64,000 nt of DNA from Elephas maximus indicus. Taxonomy: Eukaryota > Chordata > Mammalia > Proboscidea > Elephantidae. The first letter of the stretch is position 1, and each line of letters starts with the position of its first letter. The position numbers were made by a program, and so were the translations under genes. The notes under the pieces were generated by a model. The model was not told where the DNA came from. It saw only the letters and a program-made list of their open reading frames with translations, and searched no databases. The stretch lies in assembly GCF_024166365.1 (NCBI RefSeq), contig NC_064830.1, positions 89,892,968-89,956,967 of the forward strand, written 5' to 3'. Below are positions 26,434 through 38,584 of the stretch, piece after piece.

Positions 26434-26596
26434 ACCAAAAACCAAACCTCTAGCCGTCAAGTCGATTCAACTCATAGCGACTCTAGAGGGCAGAGTAGAA
26501 CTGCCCCATAGGGTTTCCAAGGAGTGATTGGTGGATTTGAATTGCCGACCTTTTGGTTAGCATCTGAGCTCTTAACCACTGCACCACCAGGGCTCT
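26434..26596 (-). repeat. AfroSINE
   Basis: Reverse orientation: TAGAACTGCCCCATAGGGTT, GCCGACCTTTTGGTTAGCA, CTCTTAACCACTGCACCACC. Confidence 0.9.
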
Positions 26597-26599
26597 GAA

Positions 26600-27200
26600 G
26601 TGAGGAGAAGAATCATGCAATCATCTGGGCCAGGAATGGCTCAGGAAGAGAAACCAGTAGTGCAAAGTCCCTGATGTGGGAATGTGCCCGATGAGCTGGA
26701 GGATCAGCCAGGAGCTCAGTGCTGGCCGGAGTAGAGTGAGCAAATGTGAGTGGGGTGGGAGGTGAAGTCTGAGAGGTAAGGGGGACCAGATCATGTAGGA
26801 CTTTGGTTTCTACTGTGAGTGAGATGCTAGCCATTGCAGGATTTATTTATGTTGGCTGTACTTTTTTTTTTTTAAAGAGTTTTGGGACAGAGGACTGACA
26901 TATTACCTGATTTAAGTTTTAAAAAGACCATGCAGCAAGACAGTCTGTGAATTGAAATATTACAATACACACATGACTGGGGCATTTTGTACCATTATTA
27001 GTCTGTTCTCACCAGAATATTTAGGGACCTGACCTGCTTTCAACAAATCCCACTTGTGAAAATCCAGATGGATCCAATATTCTCTGAGGGACTGGGTAGT
27101 CATTGCCATGGGCATGTGCTCAGTGTGGCTGTGAGTCATGTGGTGACCCTGTGCCTCTTGGGTCAGGACTTTGGATGAATAAATCCCATTCTTTATTTCC
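26600..27200 (+). repeat. Continuation of an old repeat, then unassigned sequence
   Basis: GAGGATCAGCCAGGAGCTCA and GACCAGATCATGTAGGACTT match a widespread old mammalian repeat also glimpsed near 28330 and, reversed in order, near 49960. The part after about 26900 is unassigned. Confidence 0.4.
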
Positions 27201-27329
27201 ATCTGAAGGGATCATCTCCCCAAAGCCCAGCAACTCCACCTCTAGAAGTGCCTACTGCTGATACAGTCACACAAGGCCTTAAAAGTATGTGTTCGAGAAT
27301 GTTCCTAGAGAGACCGATCGGTCAACAAT

Positions 27330-27545
27330 TACTTAAAAAAAAAAAAAAAAAAAAAGATGAGAATGTAAGGGGACAGGGAAACTAGATGAGCGGAAATGGA
27401 ACAACCAGAGTGGAAATAATGGGAATGTCCATGCACTGCAAAGAATGTAACCAATGTCACTGAATACCTTGTGCAGAAATTGTTGAATGGGAACCTAAGT
27501 TGCTGTGTAAACCTTCACCTAAAAAAACATGATAAAATGTTATTT
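27330..27545 (+). repeat. L1 3'-terminal fragment
   Basis: After a poly-A run of about 23 bases comes a copy of the lineage L1 3' end: GGAATGTCCATGCACTGCAA, GTGTAAACCTTCACCTAAAA. Confidence 0.65.
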
Positions 27546-27683
27546 AAAAAAAAGAATATTCTTAGAATTACATGGTGGTGATGGTTGTACAGCTTTGTGG
27601 ATATACTAACAACCACTGAATTGTACACTTTAAAAGGATGACTTTTACAAAATGCGAATGACATCTGAATAACTGGTGGTGGT

Positions 27684-27838
27684 ATTGTTAGTGGCTGTTG
27701 AGTCAGTTCCAACTCATAGCGACCTGTTCTAACAGAGTAGAACTGCCCCATAGGGTTTTCAAGGAGCAGCTGGTGGGTTTGAACTGCCGACCTTTTGGTT
27801 AGCAACTGAGCTCTTAATCACTGTGCCACCAGGCCTCC
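27684..27838 (-). repeat. AfroSINE
   Basis: Reverse orientation with GTTCCAACTCATAGCGACCT, AGAACTGCCCCATAGGGTTT and GCCGACCTTTTGGTTAGCAA. Confidence 0.9.
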
Positions 27839-27844
27839 ATCTCA

Positions 27845-28315
27845 ATAATAATTAAAAAAAAGAATATTCTCAAATGCCCTGTCTTTGTTTCCAGTCTTTC
27901 ATAGCACAAAGACTGGAAACAACCCAAATGTCTCTCCACAAGGATCTGGTTAAATAAACTGGTACAGCCATCGATGGATAAACACCATGGAGCTGTTAAA
28001 AAGAATGAGGTGTGTCTGCGTTTACAGATGTGGAAGATACGGAAAGTTCCTTAAGAGGTAGTGTTAAAAGAAATTAAGGTGCAGAAATATACATATAGCT
28101 TATTGCCACTTGTATGAAAAGCACATATATACAAGCACACAGAATATTTCTGGAAGAATATTGGGAATCTCCTCAGAGGAACTTTTAGAGAGTAGAGAGT
28201 GGGAGGGTTTCTCTTGTACTGATAATGTTCTACCTTCCCTACTTAAAATTTTTCCATAGGTATAAGTTTTAAAATAAAAGCATAAGTTTAATCAAGCAAA
28301 CAAAAAATTAAAAGT
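27845..28315 (+). repeat. L1M 3' region fragment
   Basis: ACTGGAAACAACCCAAATGT, CCATGGAGCTGTTAAAAAGA and the AGATATGGAAAG-like run are typical of the forward 3' region of an old L1. Confidence 0.75.
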
Positions 28316-28576
28316 TTGAGAGAGGAATGCTTTAAGCAGAGGGTTTAAGCAAAACCCCTGAGGTGTGAATGTTGTAGAGGATCAGCCAGGAGGCCAGTGA
28401 GGTTTTGGCTGGCTGCTGAGTGAAGGACAGACAGAGTGTGAGGGGTTTTGTTTAATGCTGGTTTTTTTTTTTTTAGTGCCAGGCATTTGTCAGGCTCACA
28501 GCCTGGGCTTTAGAGCATGTCCTCTCTCCCCTTCCTCCGCCCCTCCCCCACCTCAGCCTGCCTCTTCTCTAACCCT

Positions 28577-28900
28577 TGGCGGTGGAGTTGATTCCGACTC
28601 ATAGCGACCGTATCAAACCAAAAACCAAACCCAGTGCCATCGAGTCAATTCCAACTCATAGCACAGAGTAAAACTGCCCCATAGGGTTTTAAAAGCCGTA
28701 ATCTTCATGGAAACAGACTGCCACATCTTTCTTCAGCGGAGCAGTTGGTAAGTTTGAACCACCAACCTTTCGTTAGCAGCCGAGCACCTATCATCGCGCT
28801 AAAACCAAAAAACCAAACCCATTTCCCTGGAGTTGATTCTGACTTTTAGTTAGCAAACAAGCTCTTAACCACTGTGGCACCACTGCGCTAGGACCCATCA
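28577..28900 (-). repeat. Cluster of nested partial AfroSINEs
   Basis: Three overlapping reverse copies begin near 28577, 28615 and 28803. Each restarts with an ACCAAAAACCAAACCC-type head followed by GATTCYRACTCATAGC. This indicates repeated insertion at the same A-rich target. Confidence 0.8.
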
Positions 28901-28904
28901 AATC

Positions 28905-29065
28905 CAGAGCGGGCAATGGAGCTTGAGCTAGGCAGCTCTGGAATGAGTGACTTTTAAACAAATGACTTCATCTCTTTGAGCCTTAGTTTCCTCTTCTGAA
29001 AAAATGGGGATAATAATAAAACCCATCTCAATGGAGTTGTTGTGAGGATTTTTGGTGTTCCATAA
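28905..29065 (+). repeat. MIR fragment
   Basis: CTTTGAGCCTTAGTTTCCTC, AATGGGGATAATAATAAAAC and GGAGTTGTTGTGAGGATTTT are MIR landmarks. Confidence 0.8.
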
Positions 29066-29069
29066 ATGG

Positions 29070-29890
29070 GAATAATTATGACTAGTATTAGTCTACCTCT
29101 AGCACTGACTTGCTTGGGTTGGTTATTTGTTAGTAAGAATAGAATGCTCACAATTATCCAGCGAGACAGGCAAGACTGGTATGGCTATCTCCATTATGTA
29201 CTTGAGTACACGGGCACCCAAAAACAAAAAAGTCTTCCCAACTCATCCAAACTTGGTGAAAAGATTTGAGGACCAGATAGACATGCTCAAAATGGGCATA
29301 GTTTAAGGTTGGACAATCATGGGTTTTGATCCAGTTTTGCTAGCTGTTTGCTTTGTGGCTTTAGGCTTGTCTCTGAGCCTGAGGGTTAACCAAAAAGGGA
29401 CGAGGCCATAGACCTCACAGCACAGGAAAGAAAGCTTGGAATTGTGGTAGTTGTTCAACAAACAGCAGCCATTAGGGTGATTATTATGTAAATGTTCTGA
29501 GTAATAATAACCACTAACACTTATGGACTAGGTGTCAGACCCTAACTTAGGGACCCAGATCGAATGAACAAAAGAGGCCAGGCCTTCTGGTCTCTAACTC
29601 TGCCTCTAATACCGGATTCTGCCCTCCAAAGCCCTGCCCTGAATGAGGAGGGCAGGCCTTCAGTGATGCAAATGAATGTTGACCTTTCATTAACAAAACA
29701 ATGAGGACTTTGATGTGTATGACAGAAACGCTTAGAACTTTGAGAAATCAGTTAACAAGTCTTTAAGATACACTCACAAGCAGCTCTGTTCGTTAATAAA
29801 TGTTTCCCAAGGCCTGCTGGGACAGTCCCAGATCAGAATTCAGCCTCAGTTTCTAAAACAGTGTGTGAACTGGGGCATATTACTCTCTGT
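29070..29890. other. Spacer, nothing recognised
   Basis: No coding exon, RNA gene or confident repeat could be identified, apart from MIR-like scraps near 29160 and 29500. Confidence 0.4.
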
Positions 29891-29893
29891 CTT

Positions 29894-30000
29894 AGGTGAC
29901 CGAAAACCAAAAAACGAAACCCATTGCCCTCGAGTTGATTCTGACCCATAGCGACCCTATAGGACAGAGTAGAACTACCCCATAGAGTTTCCAGTGAAAA
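29894..30000 (-). repeat. Partial AfroSINE
   Basis: AACGAAACCCATTGCCCTCG, TGACCCATAGCGACCCTATA and AGAACTACCCCATAGAGTTT are seen. The head half is missing. Confidence 0.8.
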
Positions 30001-30349
30001 GCAGGGATAAAAGAGGGGTAATGATGCTAACCTCCTGACTGGTGGGAGGAGTTGATAAAATGTGTATGAAATCTTGACAGTTATTAGAAATGGAGTAGTA
30101 TTTCTTGCATATGGAAATCAGTTTATTTCACTCCAAACCTCCCACCCCACTCCTATGAAAGGACAAGGGATTGTAGATTCCTCTAGATCCTGAATGCCAA
30201 CACTGGAAGCAGAGAACCAGTCTCCTGAGGAATAAGGAATTTGTGCTGGGTGCATAAGAAGCTAGTTGAGCAACCAATAAAGAGACGCTTTCTTTAAAAA
30301 AATACAATTTTTCATATATGTGAGGATATTTACTACAAGAGTATCCACA

Positions 30350-30508
30350 AGCGCTCCACTACTAGCCTTGGAAAAGCCTTGGAAGACAGGCTTGGCGATC
30401 TACTTCTGCAAGGTCACAGCCTTGAAAATCATATGGTGCAGTTCTACTCTGCGCACTTGAGGTCACCATGAGTTGAAATCAACTCGACGGCAACTAACAA
30501 CAACAAAG
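30350..30508 (+). repeat. Partial AfroSINE-related element
   Basis: CGATCTACTTCTGCAAGGTC, GGTGCAGTTCTACTCTGCGC and GAAATCAACTCGACGGCAAC show the longer-bodied SINE subfamily with its RTE-like tail. Confidence 0.75.
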
Positions 30509-30582
30509 AATGGAAATAACGGAAATGTTCAAAATGGGGGAATTGGTTAAATAAATCATTTTACAATGGATTAGTGCAGACT

Positions 30583-32153
30583 TTTAAAAAATGTGGTTGA
30601 CGGCCAACAGACACATGAGGAAATGCTCTCTCGATCACTAGCCATTAGAGAAATGCAAATCAAAACCACAATGAGATACCATCTCACTCCAGCATTACTG
30701 GTACGAATCAAAAAAGCAGGAAATAACAAATGTTGGAGAGGCTGCAGGTAGATCCAGAACTCTTATGCACTGCTGCTGGGAATGCAAAATGATACAACCA
30801 TTTTGGAAAACGATATGGAGCTTCCTTAGAAAGCTGTAAATAGAAATACCATATGATGCAGCAATCCCTCTCCTAGGAATATATCCTAGAGAAATCAGAG
30901 TCGTCACATGAATAGACATATGCACACCCATGTTCACTGCAGTGTTGTTCATAACAGCTGAAAGATGGAAACAACCTAGATGCCCATAAGCAGATGAATG
31001 GATAAACAAACTGAGGTACAGACACACAAAGGAGCATTACACAATAATAGAAAACAACGATGAATCTGTGAAGCGTCTCATAACATGGATGAACCTGGAG
31101 GACATTATGCTGAGTGAAATAAGTCAATTACAAAAGGACAAATATTGTATGAGACCACTACTGTGAAAATTCATGAAAAGGTTTACACACAAAAAGAAAC
31201 AGGGAGGGTGGATGGAAAAACACTAAGTAGGCAATAGCTAAGTGGTAACTTTGGTGATGGGTAAGACAGTACACAATATTGGGGAAGCCAGCACAAACTT
31301 GTACAAGGCAAGGTCATGGAAACTCCAGAGACACATCCAAACTCCCCAAGGGACCGAATTGCCGGGCTGAGGGCTGTGGGGACCGTGGTCTCGGAACATC
31401 TAGCTCAATTGGCATAACATAGTTTATAAAGAAAATGTTCTATATTTTACTTTGGTGAGTAGTGTCTGGAGTCTTAAAAGCCTGTGAGCGGCCATCTAGG
31501 ATACTTCACTGATCTCACCCCCTCTGGAGCAAGGAAGAATGAAGAAAACTAAAGACGCAAGGGAAATATTAGTCCAAAGGACTAATGGACCACATCTACC
31601 ACAGCCTCTACCAGACTGAGTCCAGTACAACTAGATGGTGCCTGGCTACCACCACTGACTGCTCTGACAGGGATCACAATAGAGGGTCCTGGACAGAGCC
31701 AGAGAAAAATGTAGAACAAAATTCTGATTAAAAAAGACCAGACTTGCTGGCCTGACAGAGACTGGAGAAACCCTGAGAGTATGGCCCCTGAATTTTTTTT
31801 AAGTGTTCTTTTCTTTTATTTTTATTGTGCTTTAAGTGAAAGGTTACAAATTAAGTCAGTCTCTCACCCTTTCAACTCAGTAATGAAGTCACTCCTGAGG
31901 TTCACCCTTCAGCCAAAAATTGGACAGGCCCATAAAACAAAATGAGACTAAAAGGGCACACCGGTCTTGGGGCAAGGACTAGAAGGCAAGAGGGGACAGG
32001 AAAGCTGGTAATAGGGAGCCCAGCGTTGAGAAGGGAGAGTGTTGACAGGCTATGGGGTTGTTAACCAATGTCATAAAACAATATGTGTACTGTTTATTGA
32101 GAAACTAGTTCTGTAAACCTTCATCTAAAGTACAATTTAAAAAATGTGGTTGA
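30583..32153 (+). mobile_element. 5'-truncated L1 with 18-bp target-site duplication
   Basis: The L1 body (30601-32135) starts in the ORF2 3' end (TAGAGAAATGCAAATCAAAA, TGGAGAGGCTGCAG) and runs through the 3' UTR. It is flanked by perfect TTTAAAAAATGTGGTTGA repeats at 30583-30600 and 32136-32153. A short inverted L1-terminus segment lies at about 31800-31867. The pre-insertion site is itself an older repeat. Confidence 0.85.
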
Positions 32154-32462
32154 TCCCGACTTGCAGATCTGGAATAATCTTTAAGATGTATTATTAATAG
32201 GTAAATGGAGAATAGCATGTTCATGGATAAGAAGACTAATATTGCAAAGTTTACCCTTCACTCCAAATTGATCTGTAAAAGACAACACAATACTAACAAA
32301 AATCACAACAGTGTTTTTCATGAAACTTGACAAACTAATTAAAAGTATAGAGAGGAGCAAAGGGCTAAGACCAGGAAGACGCTGAAGAAATACAAAGAGA
32401 GGATAGTTGCTCTACCAGAATTGTTATAAAGCTATACTGATGAAGACAGTGTAGTGTTAGTA

Positions 32463-32955
32463 ATGACAACAACAAAAAAGAACCCATTGCTGTCACTTTG
32501 AGGACTAAGGTGCACCTGACCAAAGCCATGGTATTTCCAATCACCTCATATGCACGTGAAAGCTGGACAATGAATAAGGAATATTGAAGAAGAATTGATG
32601 TCTTTGAATTTTGGTGTTGGCGAAGAATATTGAATATACCATGGACTGACGGAAGAACAAACAAGTCTGTCTTGGAAGACGTACAGCCAGAATGCTCCAT
32701 AGAAGAAAGGATGGCGAGACATGCTCTGGACATATTATCAGGAGGGACCAGTCCCTGGAGAAGGACATCATGCTCGGTAAAGTAGAGGGTTAGTGAAAAA
32801 GAGGGAAGACCCTCAACAAGACGGATTGATGCAGTGGCTGCAACAACGGGCTCAAACATACCAATGATTTCGAAGATGGCGCAGGACCAGGCAGTGTTTC
32901 ATTCTGTTTTACATAGGATCGCTATGAGTTGGAATTGACTCGGATTACCCAATGT
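32463..32955 (+). repeat. RTE-clade LINE 3' end
   Basis: One translation gives FEFWCWRRILNIPWTDGR, then TNKSVLEDVQPECSIEERM, matching the C-terminal part of the RTE/BovB reverse transcriptase ORF. It ends in the ATCGCTATGAGTTGGAATTG tail that AfroSINEs share. The copy is 5'-truncated and interrupted. Confidence 0.85.
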
Positions 32956-32957
32956 TG

Positions 32958-33158
32958 TTGTTAGGTGCTGTTGAGTTGGTTCCAACACATAGAGACCCTA
33001 TAGAACAGAGTAGAACTGCTCCATAGGGCTTTCAAAGCTGTAAATCTGTACAGAAGCAGGCTGCCACATCTTTCTCCTGTGGAGCAGCTAGTGAGTTCGA
33101 TCCATCGACCCTCTGATTAGCAGTCGAGTGCTTAACCACTTCGCCACCAGGGCTCCTT
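32958..33158 (-). repeat. AfroSINE, long-bodied subfamily
   Basis: Reverse orientation, with an extra CAGAAGCAGGCTGCCACATC segment between the tail and B-box regions. It ends CTTAACCACTTCGCCACCAG. Confidence 0.85.
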
Positions 33159-33409
33159 GTAGTGTTGTTAAAAAAAAAAAATCCCTGTTGTGTTGAGTTG
33201 ATAATGACATAGCTACCTTCAACAGGAAAAGGGATAAATAAATCAGTGTATCTTCACAAAATAAAATACTATATAGGAGCAAAATTTGAATGAACCACAG
33301 TCACATATACAAAATGGATGATTTTTATTAATACAATATTGAGTAGAGAAAAAGAATGAAAATGCCTGATAAATGAGTCATTTCTTTTATAAGGATCAGC
33401 ACAAAGCTG

Positions 33410-34230
33410 GTTCCTATGAGGCAGAGCTTAAAGGTATCCCAAACGTCCAGCTTTTCCAAATTGCTGTACCACTCCATAATCTCTAGCATCAACTCCTCCT
33501 CCTCCCCTCAGTACTCTCCCCGCCGTCTTCGGGTTCCGTAATTTGCTGCAACGACTCACAGAACTCACGAACCATAACAAGGAAATGGCTCACGCAGTTG
33601 TGAAGGCTGGCAAGTCCCAAATCTGTGGGTCAGGCGTAGGCTTCTTCTGACTCACATGACCACAGGGGCCAAGAAACCCAAATCGGCAGGCCAGATGGCA
33701 GGCTGCTGGCTCACAAGGCTGCGTGCAGAAGTTGGCAAATGCCAGGATCGGCAGGCCGGGTGGCAGACCACTGGCTCAAGTCCCAAGAACCAGAAGTCAG
33801 ACAATGACAAGCTGGACACAGGATCCAGATGCAGAGAGAGAGATCCCCACCAGTGCACCCATATATATACATTGGATGGAAGCCACACCCCAGGAAAGAG
33901 CATGACTTGAGTAAGGGTGGGACTTGAGTCATGCCCTCCTGCAAGGCCGTGACTCAAGATAAACCCCACTCTAATCCTGCTCATTAACATATAGAGGTTA
34001 GGATTTACAACATATAAAATAGAGGATAATTACATCCGATCACAAAATGGAGGACAACCACACAATACTGGGAATCATGGCCTAGCCAAGCCAACACACG
34101 ACACCAACCGCTATACCTCGTTAGAGTCCCATGCACCTTATTTGCATGGTCCCACTCAATCATTGTTTGGGAGTCACAAGGACTATGGCTAGAAGGGGCA
34201 CATTAAGTAATTCACTGCACTGCACCTGAA
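33410..34230 (-). mobile_element. Fossil LTR-like element, afrotherian family not named
   Basis: In reverse complement it shares ordered blocks with the LTR at 45569-46100: GGGGTGTGGCTTCCATCCAA; TCTGACTTCTGGTTCTTGG; GTGAGCCATTTCCTTG. It also shares its left-end sequence with 48180-49395. No internal viral genes are seen; it is an old solo-type copy. Confidence 0.6.
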
Positions 34231-34239
34231 GACTGCATA

Positions 34240-34900
34240 CATCATGATACCTTTTTTATAACGTTCTGAAATGACAAACTAAACGATACATTGTTTCATC
34301 ATTATAGAGACTACAAAATTAAAGACAAGGAAATAATGAACACAAAGTTCAAGATAGTGGTCTTCTGTTCGGGTGGGGAGAAGGGCTTGAATAGGATAGA
34401 GATAGCGTCCATGGGAAGATTTGAATTATTGCCAGTGTTATTGTACTGTTAACAAGTAAATAAATAAATAAATAAAAAGAAAACAAACCAAAAAAGCAAA
34501 TTAAAAAAAGAGAGCCATGAACACAACAGGAACAATCTGCCATGAATTAAAGATTATATAATAAATCCAATTTTTTGTACCCAATTTATGAAAAAATTAA
34601 TAAAGAGTGTGTTTTTTTTTATGATATGCTACTGTTTGCATAAAAAGAAAAGGGGGGAATATCCATTATCCATACATATAAAATTTGATATTCACAGAAT
34701 TATATACATGAAACCTATGTTAGCTTTTCATAGGGTATCTGGGGGCTGTATGGGGTAGGAGGACATGGATGGAAGGGAGACTTTCTTTTTAGTGTATACC
34801 TTTGTGTATTGTTGGGATTTTATTTTTTTACCTTGTGCATAGAATATCTTTTCAACCAAAGTTTAAATGTCAAGATAAAAAAATAAAATAAAAGCAAAGC
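34240..34900 (+). repeat. L1M-like 3' region, AT-rich, with (TAAA)n
   Basis: ATGACAAACTAAACGATACA, ACAAGGAAATAATGAACACA and a (TAAA)n run near 34455-34480 fit a decayed L1 3' region. Confidence 0.55.
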
Positions 34901-35030
34901 TTTTACTCTGACAAGTATCCATTGGATGTTTACTAGTACGTTCATGTTTTACAGCAGACATTTTAAGAGTTTGCTAATTGTCCCAGCCTCTCTGGAAAGC
35001 ACTAATTAGCAATGTGTATGGAGATCTTGA

Positions 35031-35235
35031 AGGATCCCTGATGGTGCAGTAGTTAAGCGCTCAGCTACTAACAGAAAGGTGGGTGGTTCGAATCCACCAG
35101 CAACTCACTTCACCAGAGAAAGATGTGGCAGTCTGCTTCCGTAAGGATTACAGTCTTGGAAACCCTAAGGGGCAGTTCTACCTTGTCCTGTAGGACTGCT
35201 GTAAGTGGAAATTGACTCGATGGCAATGGGCTTGG
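35031..35235 (+). repeat. AfroSINE, long-bodied subfamily
   Basis: TCCCTGATGGTGCAGTAGTT, GTTCGAATCCACCAGCAACT and GTGGCAGTCTGCTTCCGTAA are seen, ending in an RTE-like tail. Confidence 0.9.
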
Positions 35236-35239
35236 GGCA

Positions 35240-36350
35240 TGCAAATCTTAAATGCACAGACTCTTTGACCTAGCAATTGTCTTACACTTTAGAAATTTAC
35301 CTTACAGATTTACTTGCACAACTCAAGATATAAGCATACAAGATTGCTCATCAAAGCAGGGTACAAAGTTAGCTATAATCATAGCACAGCCACACAACCG
35401 AATATTGGGCAGCTATTTTATTTAAATATGTGAGAAAAATCTATATGCAATGACCAGGAAAGATGTTATATACATATATATTAAGTGAAAAAAAGCAAGA
35501 TGCAGAACAATATATATAGTATGATATCATTCCTAGGAATAAAAGACGCATATTCATGGAAATTTTCTGAGAGGCGATACAAGCAACTGTTAAGACTGGT
35601 TGCTTCTGACATGAGGAGTGGGACTGAGGTGAGGGGAAGATACACTTTTTAGTGTATACTTCATAATATGACATTTTATTTTTTTACAAAGACCAAGCAC
35701 TTATTACCCCTGTAATTAAAAACCTGTCTTAAAAATCTCTAATTTAAAATGAAGCCATGATGCTCACGGCAAAAAGTTTTTAAAAAATATAAGAATATAA
35801 ACCAAAAAAATGTAAAATTTGCCTTCTCAGGCTCAACATTTAACAGTCTGAGGTGTATTATTCCAGTCTTTTTGTCTGCTTTTAACAACTTGTTTATACA
35901 TATATATATTTTCAGATATATTTATTTTTACAAAATGGAACCGTCTTCTACATGTTTTTATAGTCTTATTATCACGTTTTACCATGCCAATAATATATCT
36001 CTGCAGTATCGTTTGTTTTCAAAAATGGAAAAAACTGTACTTTTTTTCTTGATTATAAAAGCGTTATTCACAAAGAAAATACCTCTGTGACTACGTTGCT
36101 AAATGAAAAATGCCAAGTTATAGAACAATATGGATCCTATCATCTCGTTTTTGTTACAAAAGAAAAAATAGAAAGCAAGTGTGTGTGTGTGTGTGTGTGT
36201 GTAAAGGACTGAAAAACAATCTGGGGGGATACCTGACAAATCTAGCCAGAGGAGTTACATCTGGGAGATTGGCTTGAAGTGCTTTGGATTTTTGGAGTAT
36301 ATACTGCTTTTATATTAAAGATACATTTATATGGTCAAATTTTTAAAAAT
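35240..36350 (+). repeat. Decayed L1M 3' fragments
   Basis: TAGCAATTGTCTTACACTTT, AAGCAAGATGCAGAACAATA and TAAATGAAAAATGCCAAGTT are recurrent L1M 3' phrases. An intervening reverse-oriented piece and a (GT)n run at about 36181-36202 are also present. Confidence 0.55.
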
Positions 36351-36379
36351 TCAGGCAAGTAGTAGAAATTATTCCTAAT

Positions 36380-37620
36380 TCCTACTATCGAGAGAGAACC
36401 CCGGCCAACATGCTGATGAACATTCTTTCAGATTTCTCTCTCTGCTTATGTTTACTCTACCGACTTTTGTAAACTAGAGTCCTACAAAAACACCTGTACC
36501 TGTTTTCAATGTTTCATATCAGTACATTTTCACGATTGCACATTATAGCATTATACTGTTGTACCATAATTTATTCAGGCAATCCCTTGCTGTTGCAGTG
36601 TTTTAAAGCTTTTTAACTGAAGAATACATCACACACTAGAAGAATGTGTAAAATATTTATACCCTTTTAAGAGTAATTATAAAGCAAACATGTGTTGCAT
36701 CTTCCTAGTTTAAGAAATAGAGCACTGCTAGTACCCTAGAAACATTTTTTTAGTTGCTTATAAGTTTACAAAACAAGGAAAGTATACCAAACACCTGTGT
36801 AGCACACTGCTAGAATTAATAAGCATTCACATCGTTTTGTTTTTTGCTTTGGATTTTTGTTTGTTACTAACAAGACTCAACAAAATAAAATGTATGTTAT
36901 TCTATTCACCTATTTGAGTAATCGATACTTTCTGGTCACTTTTTTTCGAATCATTTCATGGATTAAGGCTTCTCCTATTTATTGTATGTCAGTTGACCTC
37001 AGCCAGTATTTCCTTTTTGAGGCTTAAATGGTTTTTCCTATTAGCTAGTGGGAGCTTCTTTGAAATGTTCCTGTGTCCTACCGACAAGACTTCATTAACC
37101 TTTGAAAGCTTCTTTGCTTCCTGGCTCAAGATTTTCCAAGCTTACCTCGTACCTTCTAGCCCTAGACATGGATTCACCCTCTTCTGCAACCAACCCTAAT
37201 TCCTTTTAGGAACCATAATCCGGGCACTAAAGTGCATTGAAAAGGTACAGAATTCTTAAATAAAATAATGCAACTTTATAGATAAAGGCGAAGTCCTCTT
37301 TGCTCTGTGAACTGGTTATGTCATTTCTGCATTTTCTTCATTACTCATGAGAATGAGCGTCTTTTCAATTTAAGTATTGGCCATTTGAGTTTCCTTGTCT
37401 CCCAACTACTTCATCATATTCTTTGTCCATTTTCCTTTGGTCAGATCTTTATGTCATGTGCAGTGTTTTTGCTTTTATAGACAATGCTGTGATGAACATC
37501 TTTCTACATGCATATTTGCTCAATCATCTGATTCATTCCTTAGGATAAACTCCTAAAAGTGAAATTTCTGGGGCAATGTATATCCATTTAAAAACTTTTT
37601 TTTTTCTTTTTAAGAAGCAG
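36380..37620 (-). repeat. AT-rich, reverse-oriented L1M-like sequence
   Basis: AACTGGTTATGTCATTTCTG, GAGAATGAGCGTCTTTTCAA and GTGAAATTTCTGGGGCAATG are typical reverse L1M phrases. No gene was seen. Confidence 0.5.
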
Positions 37621-37639
37621 TCTTTAAAAATCTGAATAA

Positions 37640-38570
37640 AAAAGATTATGCAGCAACAGAAAGACGAGTAACTCAATCGTAAAACGGGCAAAGGACTCAA
37701 ACAGACATTTCACCAAAAAGGACATTCAAATGGCCGCCAAACATGTGAAAAGATGCTCAACATCATTAGCCATCAGGGAGATGCAAATCAAAACCGCAAG
37801 GAGGTACTATTTCAATCCTACTAGGATGGCTAAGATAAGAACAACAAGAACAACAACAAAAAACCCAGAAAATAACAAATGTTGGCGAGGATGTGGGGAA
37901 ATTGAAACCCTTATCCATTGCTGGTGGGAATGCAAAATGGAACAACCGTTGTGGAAAACAGTATGGTGGCTTTCTCAAAAAACTAAAAATAGAACTACCA
38001 TATGACCCAAAAATTTCACTCCTATATAAATTTTTTTTATATATATACCCAAAAAACTTGGAAGCAGAGACTCATACAGAGACTTGTACACCAATGTTCC
38101 TTGTAGCACTATTCACAACAGCCAAAAGGTGGAAACAACCAAAATGTCCACCAATAGATGAATGTATAAACAAAATGTGGTAAATACATACAACGGAATA
38201 CTACTCAGCCAGTAGAAGAAACAAAGTCTTGATACATCCCACAATATGGATGAAGCTTGAAGACATTATGATGAGTGAAATAGGTCAGTCACAAAAAGGG
38301 CAAATATTATGCAATGACACGCATATAAAAAGACAAGAAAAGACAAATGTATAAAGACCAAAGTTTATTGGTGGTCACTAGGGGCAGGAGGGAGGGGCAG
38401 GAGGGAGGGGGAAAGGCAGGATTAACAGGGATGGAAAAATCACGTTGATTAAGGGTAGAGTTGCACAGTCGATTACTGTAATTGCTGATGATAAGTTGTA
38501 CACCTGTAAAAAGTTGAACTGGCAAAAGTTGTGTGATAGATATATTTACAAAAAAAAGAGAGAGAGAGAG
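37640..38570 (+). repeat. L1 fragment with G-rich 3' UTR tract
   Basis: GCCATCAGGGAGATGCAAAT, ACAAATGTTGGCGAGGATGT and ATGGATGAAGCTTGAAGACA mark the L1 3' region. A purine/G-rich run with a repeated GGGGCAGGAGGGAGG unit at about 38383-38415 fits the L1 3' UTR polypurine tract. It ends in (GA)n. Confidence 0.85.
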
Positions 38571-38584
38571 AGTAGCTGCTGAGG

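Noticed and set aside
32365-32859. 164-codon minus-strand frame
   Set aside because: It is antisense to an RTE LINE remnant whose plus strand shows the reverse-transcriptase C-terminal sequence.
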